DNA of 64,000 bases from DASRAP01 sp964503275 (GTDB lineage: Bacteria; Gemmatimonadota; Gemmatimonadetes; Gemmatimonadales; Gemmatimonadaceae): the NCBI GenBank assembly GCA_964503275.1, contig CAZCZO010000009.1, forward strand, positions 51,061 to 115,060, written 5' to 3'. Positions 17,824 through 28,415 of the stretch are shown in pieces. The stretch's first letter is position 1. Every line of letters begins with the position of its first letter. Below the pieces are notes generated by a model. It had not been told where the DNA came from, did not search any database, and worked only from the letters and a program-made list of their open reading frames with translations. A program made the position numbers and the translations under genes.

Positions 17824-18118
17824 AGATGCGCTCGTAGGCGCCGAGGTGTCCGTAGGCACCTGGTGCGCTGACGCGGCCGCGGAGCCGAGCGTGGAGGACC
17901 GCACTGGGGTCGCGCGCGACGGCGGCCGCGGCGACGCTGTCCGCCGCGGGCGACATCACGATCCACCACGCGCGGTCGGGCGACGACGTCGTGCATGGCC
18001 GCAGCGAATGTTGCTCGAACGCGCGGTGATACACGCCCTCGTAGCGGCGCAGTGGGGAGGCGCAGGCGGTGAAGAGCAGTGCGGCGAGGGCAGGGAGCGG
18101 GACTCGCATACCGGGCAT
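17756..18118 (-). CDS. Small lipoprotein
   Basis: A 120-residue protein. Its N-terminus MRVPLPALAALLFTAC ends in a lipobox cysteine. The mature part has SPLRRYEGVYHRAFEQ, SPDRAWWIVMSPAAD, RLRGRVSAPGAYGHLGAYER and ends EGDCVPSRR. The spacing suggests a small beta-structured domain, but no family is recognised. Starts at 18118 and 18109 are both possible. It converges with, and overlaps, the 3' end of bcp. Confidence 0.65.
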   Translation of the reverse strand: MPGMRVPLPALAALLFTACASPLRRYEGVYHRAFEQHSLRPCTTSSPDRAWWIVMSPAADSVAAAAVARDPSAVLHARLRGRVSAPGAYGHLGAYERIFSVEHVEEIRPQREGDCVPSRR

Positions 18119-18175
18119 GGCAATGGACCTCGAAGCGCATGATGCGACTGCGTGCCGCGAACGACCGCTGCAAAC

Positions 18176-18204
18176 TTGACAGGCGGATGGTGCGGCAGCA
18201 ATAT
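18176..18204 (+). promoter_or_regulatory. Sigma-70-type promoter for the propeller gene
   Basis: TTGACA at 18176-18181, a 17-bp spacer, then CAATAT at 18199-18204, nine bases before the ATG at 18214. The -35 is a perfect consensus and the spacing is ideal. A start seven bases past the -10 would leave a 2-3-nt leader. Confidence 0.7.
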
Positions 18205-18213
18205 CGCCGTACG

Positions 18214-19392
18214 ATGATCCTGCGCGTACTGGTGACGCTGGCGGTTCCCTCCATCGTTCAGGCGTGCACCGGACCTGAACGCCCCCGAGCGACCGCGCTG
18301 GATCGTTGCCGTTTGGAGCAAGTGGCGCAGCGGTCCCAGGTCGAGTTCACCGAAGTCACGTCCATCCGGACATTCGACGACGGGCGCGTGCTGGTCGTCG
18401 ATGCCCTCGACCGGTCGGTCGTCGTGGTCGATCTCGACACCGATCTCGTGTCGCGCGTCAGCCGTATCGGACGGGGACCGGGCGAATATACCGGCCCGAA
18501 GGCCGCGTTCGCGTTCGCCGGCGACTCGACGCTGTTGGTCGACTTCACCGATCCGTACGGCGTGCTGATGCTCGACGCCCGCGCGCTGCCCGCGCGCCGG
18601 GCGGTGCTGGCCAGTGGCGAGGGGCTGGATCGCGTACACACCTTCCGCAATGCGGCGGACATGCGCGGTGGCTTCTATGCCCAGGTGCCGCGCGTCGTGC
18701 CCGGCAGCGGCTTCTCAGATTCGTCGGCGCTCGTGCGCTATGACTTGTGGTCTGGCCAGCGCGACACGCTGATGTGGTGGAATAGCCAGCCGGTCTCCCC
18801 GCTCCTGCAGGCCGACCCTGGGCGTGGGCGACCGATCCCCGCGGCGGGCCTGCCGCAGCGGGCCGCCGTGCCGTTCGTGACGCGGTCCGAATGGGCGGTG
18901 TCCAGTTCAGGGACCATCGCGCTGGTCCATCCGGACCCGTACCGGGTCACGCTGCGGTTCGCCGACGGCTCGGTGGTCGAAGGACCTGAGCTCCCGATCA
19001 CGAAGGTCCACGTGAACGAGGGACACAAGGCCTACTGGCGACGCTTGCAGGAGCGCCCGAGCATGGGGACGCAGTTCCGGGGCAGCGAGATGGCGGTGGT
19101 CCGCATCCCGAAGCCGAATCAGGAGCCGGACCAGTGGCCGATGCATGTGCCCGCCTTCCTCGAACGTGCGGTACTCATCGACGACCGCGACGTGGTGTGG
19201 GTGCGGCGGACGCCGGCGATCGATGAGCCGCCGGTGTACGACCTCATCGGCACCTCGGGCACGATCATCGGCCGCTGTGCGGTGCCCGTGGGCGCCCGAG
19301 TCGCCGGCTTCGGCAAGGGGACCGTCTACGTGGTGCGCGTCGATGACGACGGGCTCGAGCGCCTTGAGCGACACGCATCGCCCACGTCGTAG
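18214..19392 (+). CDS. 6-bladed beta-propeller lipoprotein, first of pair
   Basis: A 392-residue exported protein beginning MILRVLVTLAVPSIVQAC, a signal peptide ending in a possible lipobox Cys. The body shows NHL/6-bladed-propeller blades such as FDDGRVLVVDALDRSVVVVD, VSRIGRGPGEY and FAFAGDSTLLVDF. The RxGxGPGEY motif is typical of this family in Gemmatimonadota and Bacteroidota. The function is unknown; these proteins are thought to bind ligands or partners outside the membrane. The start at 18214 is supported by the promoter and signal peptide. The next gene starts 4 bp after its stop. Confidence 0.75.
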   Translation: MILRVLVTLAVPSIVQACTGPERPRATALDRCRLEQVAQRSQVEFTEVTSIRTFDDGRVLVVDALDRSVVVVDLDTDLVSRVSRIGRGPGEYTGPKAAFAFAGDSTLLVDFTDPYGVLMLDARALPARRAVLASGEGLDRVHTFRNAADMRGGFYAQVPRVVPGSGFSDSSALVRYDLWSGQRDTLMWWNSQPVSPLLQADPGRGRPIPAAGLPQRAAVPFVTRSEWAVSSSGTIALVHPDPYRVTLRFADGSVVEGPELPITKVHVNEGHKAYWRRLQERPSMGTQFRGSEMAVVRIPKPNQEPDQWPMHVPAFLERAVLIDDRDVVWVRRTPAIDEPPVYDLIGTSGTIIGRCAVPVGARVAGFGKGTVYVVRVDDDGLERLERHASPTS

Positions 19393-19396
19393 CGCC

Positions 19397-20560
19397 GTGC
19401 GAGTCGCCTGCTGCCGCGTGCGCGCGCTCATGCTGTGCCTCGCCCCGATGCTCCTCGCCGCGCAGGCGCCGGGTCGCCTCGTCCGGACCGAGCCGCTGCT
19501 CCGCATTGGCGACGACGCATCGCCCGTCTCACTCGGCGCGATCGGAACGGCGCTGTTCGACGCACGATCGCGACTGCTCGTCGCCGACAACTCCGATGGG
19601 GCCGTCTTGACCATCGACGCCAACGGCCGCGAGGTCGCGCGCTTTGGACGCACGGGAGCCGGTCCCGGCGAGTTTCGGACCATCGACCACATGGGCTGGA
19701 CGGCCGACACGCTGTGGATCTACGACGGCACGCTGCGCCGCGTGACCTTCGTGCACGGCGGACGGTTGCTGCGCGTCGACGCCACACAACCTCGGGTGCC
19801 CGCAGGCCTCGCATCAGCAACGCCGCTCTCGGTCGGGCGCGACGGTACCGAGTTCGGGCTCGCGGCCTTCGCCCGGGGAGCGCCACCACGCGGCCTGCCC
19901 GGACACCTGCTGTACCGTCGTCGGCGAGGGGCCGCCCCGGTCGACACCGTCATGTGGCTCGCACGGCGCAACAGCGCCTTGGTCCTGCAGATCAACGCCG
20001 GCGGCCAAGCGAGTCAGTTGCGCGGCACGCAACCGCTCGACGACGCGCCGCTCGTCGTCGGGCGGCACGCCGGAGGATTCGTCGTGATCGACCGCCCCGC
20101 GGCCGCGCAACGCGGCGAGTCCACCGTGACCGTTCGGGCCTTCGACGCGATCGGTGCACCCGCGTTCCAGACCACCTTCGCGGTCGCGGCCGTCCCCGTC
20201 ACCGAGGCGATCCGTGCGGAAGTGCGCTCGCGGCTCTGCGTCTCGCGTCGCACCCCTGCCGCCCAGCGCATGTGTACCGACGAGGAAGCCGACCGCGCCC
20301 TGTGGTTCCCGCCGGTACTCGCCCCGGCCAGCGGCGCCACCGGGTGCAGCGATGGCGCGCTGTGGGTGCGACTCGCGGACGCACCGTTCGCGCGCGCGCA
20401 GGAGTACCAGGGCTTCAGCGCCGAGGGAAAGGATCTCGGCCGACTCCGGCTCGAGCCCAACGCGCACATCCTCGACTGCCGCGGCGACCGCGTTGCCGTG
20501 GCAGTGCGCACGGGAACGTCATTCGACCCGCTCATCACGATCCGGCGGGTACTGCGGTAG
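19397..20560 (+). CDS. 6-bladed beta-propeller secreted protein, second of pair
   Basis: About 387 residues with a signal sequence (VRALMLCLAPMLLAAQA) and blades like those of the preceding gene, including ARSRLLVADNSDGAVLTID and VARFGRTGAGPGEFRTID. It is a tandem paralogue in the same operon (4-bp gap). Possible starts are GTG 19397, GTG 19418 and ATG 19430; the first keeps an arginine-rich n-region. Cysteines in RSRLCVSRR, QRMCTDEE and GATGCSDG could form disulfides outside the cell. Confidence 0.75.
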   Translation: MRVACCRVRALMLCLAPMLLAAQAPGRLVRTEPLLRIGDDASPVSLGAIGTALFDARSRLLVADNSDGAVLTIDANGREVARFGRTGAGPGEFRTIDHMGWTADTLWIYDGTLRRVTFVHGGRLLRVDATQPRVPAGLASATPLSVGRDGTEFGLAAFARGAPPRGLPGHLLYRRRRGAAPVDTVMWLARRNSALVLQINAGGQASQLRGTQPLDDAPLVVGRHAGGFVVIDRPAAAQRGESTVTVRAFDAIGAPAFQTTFAVAAVPVTEAIRAEVRSRLCVSRRTPAAQRMCTDEEADRALWFPPVLAPASGATGCSDGALWVRLADAPFARAQEYQGFSAEGKDLGRLRLEPNAHILDCRGDRVAVAVRTGTSFDPLITIRRVLR

Positions 20561-20613
20561 GTCAAAACGCGAGCACTCAGCGAACATGTCGACTGCGGCC
20601 GCGCGGCTCCCCT

Positions 20614-21069
20614 CTAGTGCATTTCGATGAAGTCGTACTGCCTGCGCTCGACGAGCAGCCAACCCAGCCGATTCCTCGTGAGAATGAACTGCTCCGACAC
20701 CTGCATACCTCCTCGGCGCAGCACCGTATAGACCCGCACGACATCGCCCGTCATCTCAACGGACCCAAAGACGCGCACCGGCGAACCAGACCCCACAGTA
20801 CACCGAGTATCCCCGCCGGGTCGGACTCCGGACTCCTGAATGTTCCCGGCGCGGGCTTCGTACGCTGCGACTCCCGCCTTGCCGAACGTTCGCTCGACCG
20901 TGCAGCGGTCCATCGGGACAACGGCGCCGTCGCCGATCGTCGCGCCGCGCTGCAGCGCGATCAGCAGGGTCCGCGTTGAGGCCGTGTCGAGCACCTGTGC
21001 GGCGAGACCACTAGGAATCGGAGATAGTCCAGCGAAAGCGACACCGAGCGCAATTAGTACTTGACGCAT
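20614..21069 (-). CDS. Small secreted protein, family member H (minus-strand cassette)
   Basis: A 151-residue protein with a signal peptide (MRQVLIALGVAFAGLSPIPS, then GLAAQ). First Cys block AVVPMDRCTVERTFG, second Cys in GDTRCTVGSG, and C-terminal strands RVYTVLRRGG and WLLVERRQYDFIEMH. It matches the E/F type proteins of the 8-15 kb island. The ATG overlaps the stop of the minus-strand HExxH relic by 16 bp, the same geometry as at 13711-13726. It shows that the cassette also exists outside the main array. Confidence 0.65.
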   Translation of the reverse strand: MRQVLIALGVAFAGLSPIPSGLAAQVLDTASTRTLLIALQRGATIGDGAVVPMDRCTVERTFGKAGVAAYEARAGNIQESGVRPGGDTRCTVGSGSPVRVFGSVEMTGDVVRVYTVLRRGGMQVSEQFILTRNRLGWLLVERRQYDFIEMH

Positions 21070-21378
21070 GGATTCGTGGAGTCGTAGGTAAGGTACACAA
21101 ACGGTGGGTTCTGCGGCCACGGTTCATCGCGTGGGTGCGCGCGATGTCCGCCGGCTGAATGCGCGGCCTCGTGCAGGAGGACTACCACGACATGGGATCG
21201 TGCGATTGCGCTCGTAGGTGCCAGGTCGAGCAAATCTTGGTCAATGTGGATTCTGCTGCCATCCCAGGCCCTGGGATGGTGGATTCGGCGTCGGGGCGAA
21301 CTCGTCTGTCCCGCACGCGGAAACGAAAGGGACGAGGCTGAGGAGCGAGAGGACTACGAGTACTCCATCCTTCGTCAC
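21054..21378 (-). pseudogene. HExxH-lipoprotein family, copy 5, frameshifted and shortened
   Basis: On the minus strand from GTG 21378 a lipoprotein signal is read: VLVVLSLLSLVPFVSAC, then GTDEFAPTPNPPSQG. This frame stops within about 45 codons. The homologous domain continues in another frame: SRIHIDQDLLDLAP, VVVVLLHEAAHSAGGHRAH, PRDEPWPQNPPF and NPCVKY, ending at 21054. HEAAHSAGGHRAH keeps HExxHxxG plus downstream His. The Cys-rich segment, linker and first helix of copy 2 are missing. It was not apparent as a single long frame and was found by translating the minus strand. Confidence 0.6.
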
Positions 21379-21422
21379 AAGTTCAAGTACAAGTTCACCG
21401 CCCTTCCATTAGTTCGGGGGCA

Positions 21423-21712
21423 CTAGGGGGCGGTGAAGCGTTGGCCGATGCCGAGGGTCAGCGCCACGGTCGCGAAGGGCAGGCTCCGGTAGCAGCTGCC
21501 CTTGTCGGTGAGCACCCGCTCGACGGGGATGCCGAGCTTGGCACACCAGGCCGCGGCGCGCCGTAGCCACTTCTACACCGTCTGCCGCGAGATCCCGAGC
21601 GCGGTGGCGACCTGCACCACGAGGACGCCCGCGTGGACCCGTGCCACGGCGAGTTGGCGCCCGGCGACGGTCAGCCGGGCCTGGGGAGATGGGGGAGCTG
21701 ATGGGGGTTCAC
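21423..21712 (-). pseudogene. IS481-family transposase relic
   Basis: On the minus strand, GTG AAC CCC CAT starts a family-like N-terminus; after a shift the reading is RLTVAGRQLAVARVHAG, QVATALGISRQTV, a TAG, then KWLRRAAAWCAKLG, VERVLTDKGSCYRS and ALGIGQRFTAP, ending at 21423. The HTH (GISRQTVxKWLRR) and the VLTDNGSCYRS-type catalytic segment identify IS481/IS3-like transposases. Most of the middle and the C-terminal part are lost. Confidence 0.6.
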
Positions 21713-21884
21713 AGGACCACTGACGGGGGGGAGATTAGGACGCGACACCCATGGCTAGTACTCCTTACGCCCTGTGAACAATCGCTTTGCGAACGACAAC
21801 TAGGCGCGCGATTGCTCTCGAGGGCACATGGTCGAGCTTTCGTAGCATCGACCCGGAGCATCCGAGGGCTAATGCCAACGATGA

Positions 21885-22667
21885 TCAAGGCGCGATCGCC
21901 GCCCGAGAGCGGGAGGCGAGTCGAGACCCAAAGCGCACAGCTAGTGCGCAGATGGCGACCGTAACGATTGCTCCGACGGCCCCAGCCTCGCTCCAGGCCA
22001 GCGCCCGTGAGAGCCCTGCATTGACCTGGGTGTTGAACGACGCATGAACCGCGAAGGCCATCCAAGGACCGGCAGTCCAGTAGACCGCGGTGAGCAGGAG
22101 ACCCACGCTGGTCAGGCGCAAGATCCCGGCGGCCGGAACGGTGAGGCGGAGGACATGCTCAGCGGGGAAGTGAGCGACGGCGAAGGCGAGCGCCGACAGG
22201 ACTGCGCCGAGCAACGCCGCTGGAGCAGGGCCAATGCCGTGACGATCGCGTAGGTGGAGTCTGATCCCCTGCAGTAGCATGCCCCTGAACAGCACCTCCT
22301 CCGCGAAGGCTGGGAGGTAGAGGGCGAGAGTCTCCGCAGCGACGTCACCAGGATCCATTACGCCCAACGAGACGCCGATGCCACTCCACGCCAGGAAGCC
22401 CGCAACAGCCTGCAACGCTGCGGTAGTTCCACGGCGCCTGAGTTGATGACCAGCGTGCCGTCGCGAAGCGAGCAATGCGACGAATCCGATCATCAGGAGT
22501 AGCGCCAGCGCCGCGGATACCGTGGGCGTCCTCGAGTTCGTCGCGACAATACCGGCGAACTCCACCAGCATCAGGGTTCCAGCGATGCGTAGGGATATCG
22601 ACACGACAGTCGCAGCATACTGGCCCCTGCGCTGGAATGGACGAACTGAGCACAGCTCCGCCCGCAT
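21885..22667 (-). CDS. CPBP-family intramembrane glutamic endopeptidase
   Basis: A 260-residue multi-pass membrane protein. All three CPBP (Abi/Rce1-like) motifs are present: EEVLFRG (the EExxxR motif), FAVAHFP (FxxxH) and HASFN (HxxxN). At least six hydrophobic segments are visible. Family members act in peptide maturation, prenyl-protein processing or immunity to bacteriocins; the substrate here is unknown. It starts 3 bp after the stop of the beta-barrel gene with a GGA close to the ATG, so both are probably one operon. Confidence 0.8.
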   Translation of the reverse strand: MRAELCSVRPFQRRGQYAATVVSISLRIAGTLMLVEFAGIVATNSRTPTVSAALALLLMIGFVALLASRRHAGHQLRRRGTTAALQAVAGFLAWSGIGVSLGVMDPGDVAAETLALYLPAFAEEVLFRGMLLQGIRLHLRDRHGIGPAPAALLGAVLSALAFAVAHFPAEHVLRLTVPAAGILRLTSVGLLLTAVYWTAGPWMAFAVHASFNTQVNAGLSRALAWSEAGAVGAIVTVAICALAVRFGSRLASRSRAAIAP

Positions 22668-22670
22668 TCC

Positions 22671-23240
22671 TTACCAAAACCCTGACATGCCAATCGAGAC
22701 GACGGCGCGAAGGCGAGAGGGGATCCTGCTGTCGTCGTCGCGTGCTCGGCCCGCCGCGTCGTACCGTAGCGATGACTCGAAGCGAACCGCTGATTGCCCT
22801 ACTGGCCTCTTGATTCCGTACCCGCCAGTGACTCCCCACAACATCTCGCTGTCATCGGAGCCGACGGGCCTCCCCTCCGACAACAGGATACCCGCAGTGA
22901 AGAATGGGCGAAGGTATCTCGGAACGCTGGGAAGGGGGGCCCGCTGGAGCACAAGATTCAGTCCTGCTGAGGTCCCGCCAGAGCCAGTTGCTACGCCCCG
23001 GCGGCGGTCGTTCAAGAGCATCCGTTGCTCCAGCGAGAAAGGGCCCTCTGGACTGCCGCCCCACCTGAACCTGATAGTGGTCGGCGAAGAGAGGCGACCG
23101 TCGGAGTCCGTCAATGTCCCGATGATAGCTTTGTCGACTCCCCATTCGACTCTCGGTGGTCGGTCCTGAGCCACCATAGGTGACGCATGGGAGAACCCCG
23201 CCAGCAGCGCACACAGAGCCGCAACGCACATTCGATTCAC
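22671..23240 (-). CDS. Secreted beta-barrel-like outer-membrane protein
   Basis: A 189-residue protein starting at GTG 23240, which is preceded by AGGAGA at good spacing; the signal peptide is MCVAALCALLAGFSHASPMV, then AQ. The body contains strand-like repeats and Gly/aromatic residues (FFTAGILLSEGRP, LWGVTGGYGIKRP, VRFESSLRYD) and ends IGMSGFW, an aromatic C-terminus common in barrels. The open frame to 23336 lies upstream of the ribosome site. Function unknown. Confidence 0.65.
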   Translation of the reverse strand: MNRMCVAALCALLAGFSHASPMVAQDRPPRVEWGVDKAIIGTLTDSDGRLSSPTTIRFRWGGSPEGPFSLEQRMLLNDRRRGVATGSGGTSAGLNLVLQRAPLPSVPRYLRPFFTAGILLSEGRPVGSDDSEMLWGVTGGYGIKRPVGQSAVRFESSLRYDAAGRARDDDSRIPSRLRAVVSIGMSGFW

Positions 23241-23275
23241 GAGTTGTCTCCTGTGGTGAAAGATGGGTACGTGAT

Positions 23276-23395
23276 CTACCGAGCCGCCCGAGGGCAATGC
23301 GCTGAGAGCGAGGCGCACGCGACCATGCACGCCCACAGTGCAAAATCGCGTGCGCCACCACCGAGGCAGGACGCCAATCCAAGCCCTGCACCCAT
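23276..23395 (-). CDS. Possible 39-residue cysteine- and glycine-rich peptide
   Basis: Downstream of the lipoprotein gene and its hairpin, an ATG at 23395 opens a 39-codon frame with GAGLGLASCLGGG and FALWACMVACASLSAHC. It is hydrophobic, with four cysteines. No convincing ribosome site precedes it, so it may be chance. Confidence 0.2.
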   Translation of the reverse strand: MGAGLGLASCLGGGARDFALWACMVACASLSAHCPRAAR

Positions 23396-23400
23396 CAGGA

Positions 23401-23428
23401 CCAACACGCGGAGAGATTCGCGTGTTGG
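23401..23428 (-). terminator. Perfect 10-bp hairpin after the lipoprotein gene
   Basis: CCAACACGCG (23401-23410) pairs exactly with CGCGTGTTGG (23419-23428) around an 8-nt loop, two bases past the stop of the minus-strand lipoprotein gene. There is no U-run. It is probably a terminator or 3' stabiliser. Confidence 0.55.
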
Positions 23429-23430
23429 GG

Positions 23431-24378
23431 TCATTGCGCGCAGGGAAACTCGCCGAGCATGCAGCTCAGCCCGGCCGCCGCGGAAGACGCGACCCCTGTA
23501 TACGCACCCACCGTCACCGCAGTTCTGGGCTCCATGCCATCGATCATAAACCCTGCTGTCGTCGATGCAAAACTCACGACGTCAACCAAGACCACCTTGA
23601 TCACGCTGCGTAGCCAGCGAGGCATTGCGCGAGTCGCCTCTCGATGTCGGAAGACGGACCACGGTACCGACTCCGCGGGGTTCTGCCATTCCACACTGAG
23701 CCAATCGGTGTGCGATGAGACCGCCAGTTCGAGCGTCGCCCCGAGCAACAGCATGTCGTCATCCGTCAATGGGAGGTGCAGCCCGCCGAGGATCGAGTCC
23801 ACATCGGCCCAAAGGTCGCTGGCGCCATCCCATCCATCAATGGCGATGTAGAGCGCATCCAGATAGTAATCGACGTGGCCGCTCAGCACTGCCGTGTCTC
23901 CTCTAGGGAGCGTCTCCGTCGTGCGGGCGAAGACATTCGCCGTGCTCAAGCTCGTGCACCGGCCATTTGCCTGCAGAGCGTTTGCCGTCGCACGGGCCAA
24001 CTCCGCCTCGCTCACGTGTCGGCTGACTCGCCAGTGTTCGACTGCGCCGTGACGTCTCGCGAGATCCAGTGCCACCGCGCACGTGCGTGCCTCGCGGTTC
24101 ACGGCGCCGCGCATCAGCTGGTCGCGGTCGCGAATCAGCTCCGTCATGGCGCGGTGATGCATCTCGCCTACCCACCGCGTCGCCTCGCGTGCCAGGCTGA
24201 GCCGTTGCCGGAACTCGCTCGCCTCGTGGAAGTCGCGCGCAACGACTGGGGCGGTTGAGACACTGCTTTGAGACAGAGGGCCGGCGGGCTGGCTGGCGAG
24301 GTCGTCACGCGAGCATGAGGCCGTGACCAAGAGGGTAAGGAGCCCGACTCCTCCCGATATCGTCGCTACCCCCCCCAC
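23431..24378 (-). CDS. Lipoprotein of unknown function
   Basis: A 315-residue protein whose N-terminus ISGGVGLLTLLVTASC ends in a lipobox. The middle is helical and charged (RQRLSLAREATRWVGEMHHR; MTELIRDRDQLMRG). The C-terminus has a hydrophobic, Gly/Ala-rich segment (VGAYTGVASSAAAGLSC) that could insert in a membrane. No family is recognised. Base composition is lower in GC than the flanking housekeeping genes, which suits an accessory gene. Confidence 0.6.
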   Translation of the reverse strand: MGGVATISGGVGLLTLLVTASCSRDDLASQPAGPLSQSSVSTAPVVARDFHEASEFRQRLSLAREATRWVGEMHHRAMTELIRDRDQLMRGAVNREARTCAVALDLARRHGAVEHWRVSRHVSEAELARATANALQANGRCTSLSTANVFARTTETLPRGDTAVLSGHVDYYLDALYIAIDGWDGASDLWADVDSILGGLHLPLTDDDMLLLGATLELAVSSHTDWLSVEWQNPAESVPWSVFRHREATRAMPRWLRSVIKVVLVDVVSFASTTAGFMIDGMEPRTAVTVGAYTGVASSAAAGLSCMLGEFPCAQ

Positions 24379-24563
24379 CGAGCGCGAAGCATCGTGCTGA
24401 TCCAGTTACTGGTCTTCATCTAGATTCCCCCTGACGCGGAGATGAAACGAATCAAGCGCGCCGCGTTGTCGACGCAATCCAACGGTGTCACTCGAACGAC
24501 GACGTGCACTAGCGCTGAGCGAGTCACGTCGTGACTCCGTTGTGCGGGCGATGACGGAACGGC

Positions 24564-25382
24564 TCAGGCTGACCCACCTACGCGTCGGGAGCGCTCGTGC
24601 CAACATTGGACGACGAGGGAACTACCGCCCTTTCCTATGAGATCTCGGACCCCGCAACCCATCAACGATCGTGTCGCCTGGGTCAGGCCGGTTGAGTCCT
24701 CATAGCCGAGCGCATACGCCACATCGGCGACTCGCAGAAGCGTGTGTTCCAGCTCTACCGTGGCGGCAAGGAGCCGCCCCCACAGCATCGCAGGTTCGAG
24801 TGAGATCCCGAATGCCTGCCGCAACCGGCGGTTCGCCGTAGCGCGGGAGACTGGTAGCGTGCGTACCCACGGTCCGATGCGCAAGGGATCGAACGCGCGC
24901 TCGACTAGTTGCCGTAGCAGCCACGCCGACTGGGCATTGGCTCCAGCTGCAAATGCATCTGCAGCCCGCGCCAATCGCGCTCGCCGACTGACCCGCTGCA
25001 CCACGGCCCAAAGCTGCCGCGTAGCATCGTGGGAGGTCAGATCGAGCAACGCAGAATCACCTTCTAGTGCACGTACATCGGGTTGCCGTCCACTGCTCTC
25101 GTGCAATACCACGACGAGCAGATGCGGAGCCCGCGCCCGCAGTTCGGCGACCAATGCCTGAAGCGACACTCTGGCCAATGTCGACGCGGACGCTGAGTCA
25201 CCATCGAAGGACGCGGAAACGAGCACCACAGCAGCCCCCGTGCTACGCAGCGTTGACAGCAGCCGAGCCGCATCCGGAGCCACATGCAGGCGCAGGTCCA
25301 TCGGGCGCAGGAGTCTCAGCGCCGAATGCCCCGGCGAGAGCATAACTACCGATTCTGGTTCTCCCACGGCGTTACCCCCCAT
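24564..25382 (-). CDS. AraC-type transcriptional regulator
   Basis: About 272 residues. The C-terminal 85 carry two helix-turn-helix motifs of the AraC type: PVSRATANRRLRQAFGISLE and RVADVAYALGYEDSTGLTQA. The N-terminal half is receiver-like in its alternating strands (AAVVLVSASFDG, HLLVVVLHESSG) but lacks an obvious phospho-acceptor, so the signal is unknown. The start is uncertain; ATG 25382 was chosen because the longer frame would overlap the divergent gcvT promoter. Confidence 0.6.
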   Translation of the reverse strand: MGGNAVGEPESVVMLSPGHSALRLLRPMDLRLHVAPDAARLLSTLRSTGAAVVLVSASFDGDSASASTLARVSLQALVAELRARAPHLLVVVLHESSGRQPDVRALEGDSALLDLTSHDATRQLWAVVQRVSRRARLARAADAFAAGANAQSAWLLRQLVERAFDPLRIGPWVRTLPVSRATANRRLRQAFGISLEPAMLWGRLLAATVELEHTLLRVADVAYALGYEDSTGLTQATRSLMGCGVRDLIGKGGSSLVVQCWHERSRRVGGSA

Positions 25383-25548
25383 TGATCGAGTAAGGCCACG
25401 GTACAGCCGATACTCTGGAAGCGCAACAGTCCCGAATCCGGTTGCCAGGGAGCAACTATGCCTCTCGGGCATCCGCTGCACGCCCGATCGTGCCCCTCCC
25501 ACCCACGCCACCGCGGCGTCGATCCTGCCAGAGCGGCGCAAAAGGCGC

Positions 25549-25560
25549 TAAATTACACAG

Positions 25561-25561
<1 letters not shown>
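25549..25561 (+). promoter_or_regulatory. -10-like TAAATT six bases before gcvT ATG
   Basis: TAAATT at 25549-25554, then six bases, then the ATG. This spacing equals that at hslV and bcp and would give a leaderless transcript. Confidence 0.45.
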
Positions 25562-26664
<1,103 letters not shown>

Positions 26665-26680
26665 GGCCGGGGGCCGCGCC

Positions 26681-28243
<1,563 letters not shown>

Positions 28244-28270
28244 TGCGCGATTCTATACAGCGTCGCGTTG

Positions 28271-28340
28271 TGTGACGTTGTGATAATTGGCGTTCCAGCA
28301 GATATTGGCCTTGGTGCGTTACTCTGTGACGTTCATCACG
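28271..28340 (+). promoter_or_regulatory. Two TGTGACGTT copies, one a CRP/FNR-like palindrome
   Basis: TGTGACGTT occurs at 28271 and again at 28325, 54 bp apart. The second copy, TGTGACGTTCATCACG (28325-28340), has the TGTGA-N6-TCAC shape of a CRP/FNR-family site. It lies about 75 bp before the gene at 28416. Function is inferred from shape only. Confidence 0.35.
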
Positions 28341-28415
28341 TCTATCTGACAGTGAGTTCGGTATTCACCCACCCGGGTGTGGCGTTTGAGCGCTGCCTGG
28401 GGCTGACTGACCTAC

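Noticed and set aside
24406..24606. 66-residue minus-strand frame
   Set aside because: Basic, low-complexity and overlapping the end of the AraC-type gene, with no ribosome site.
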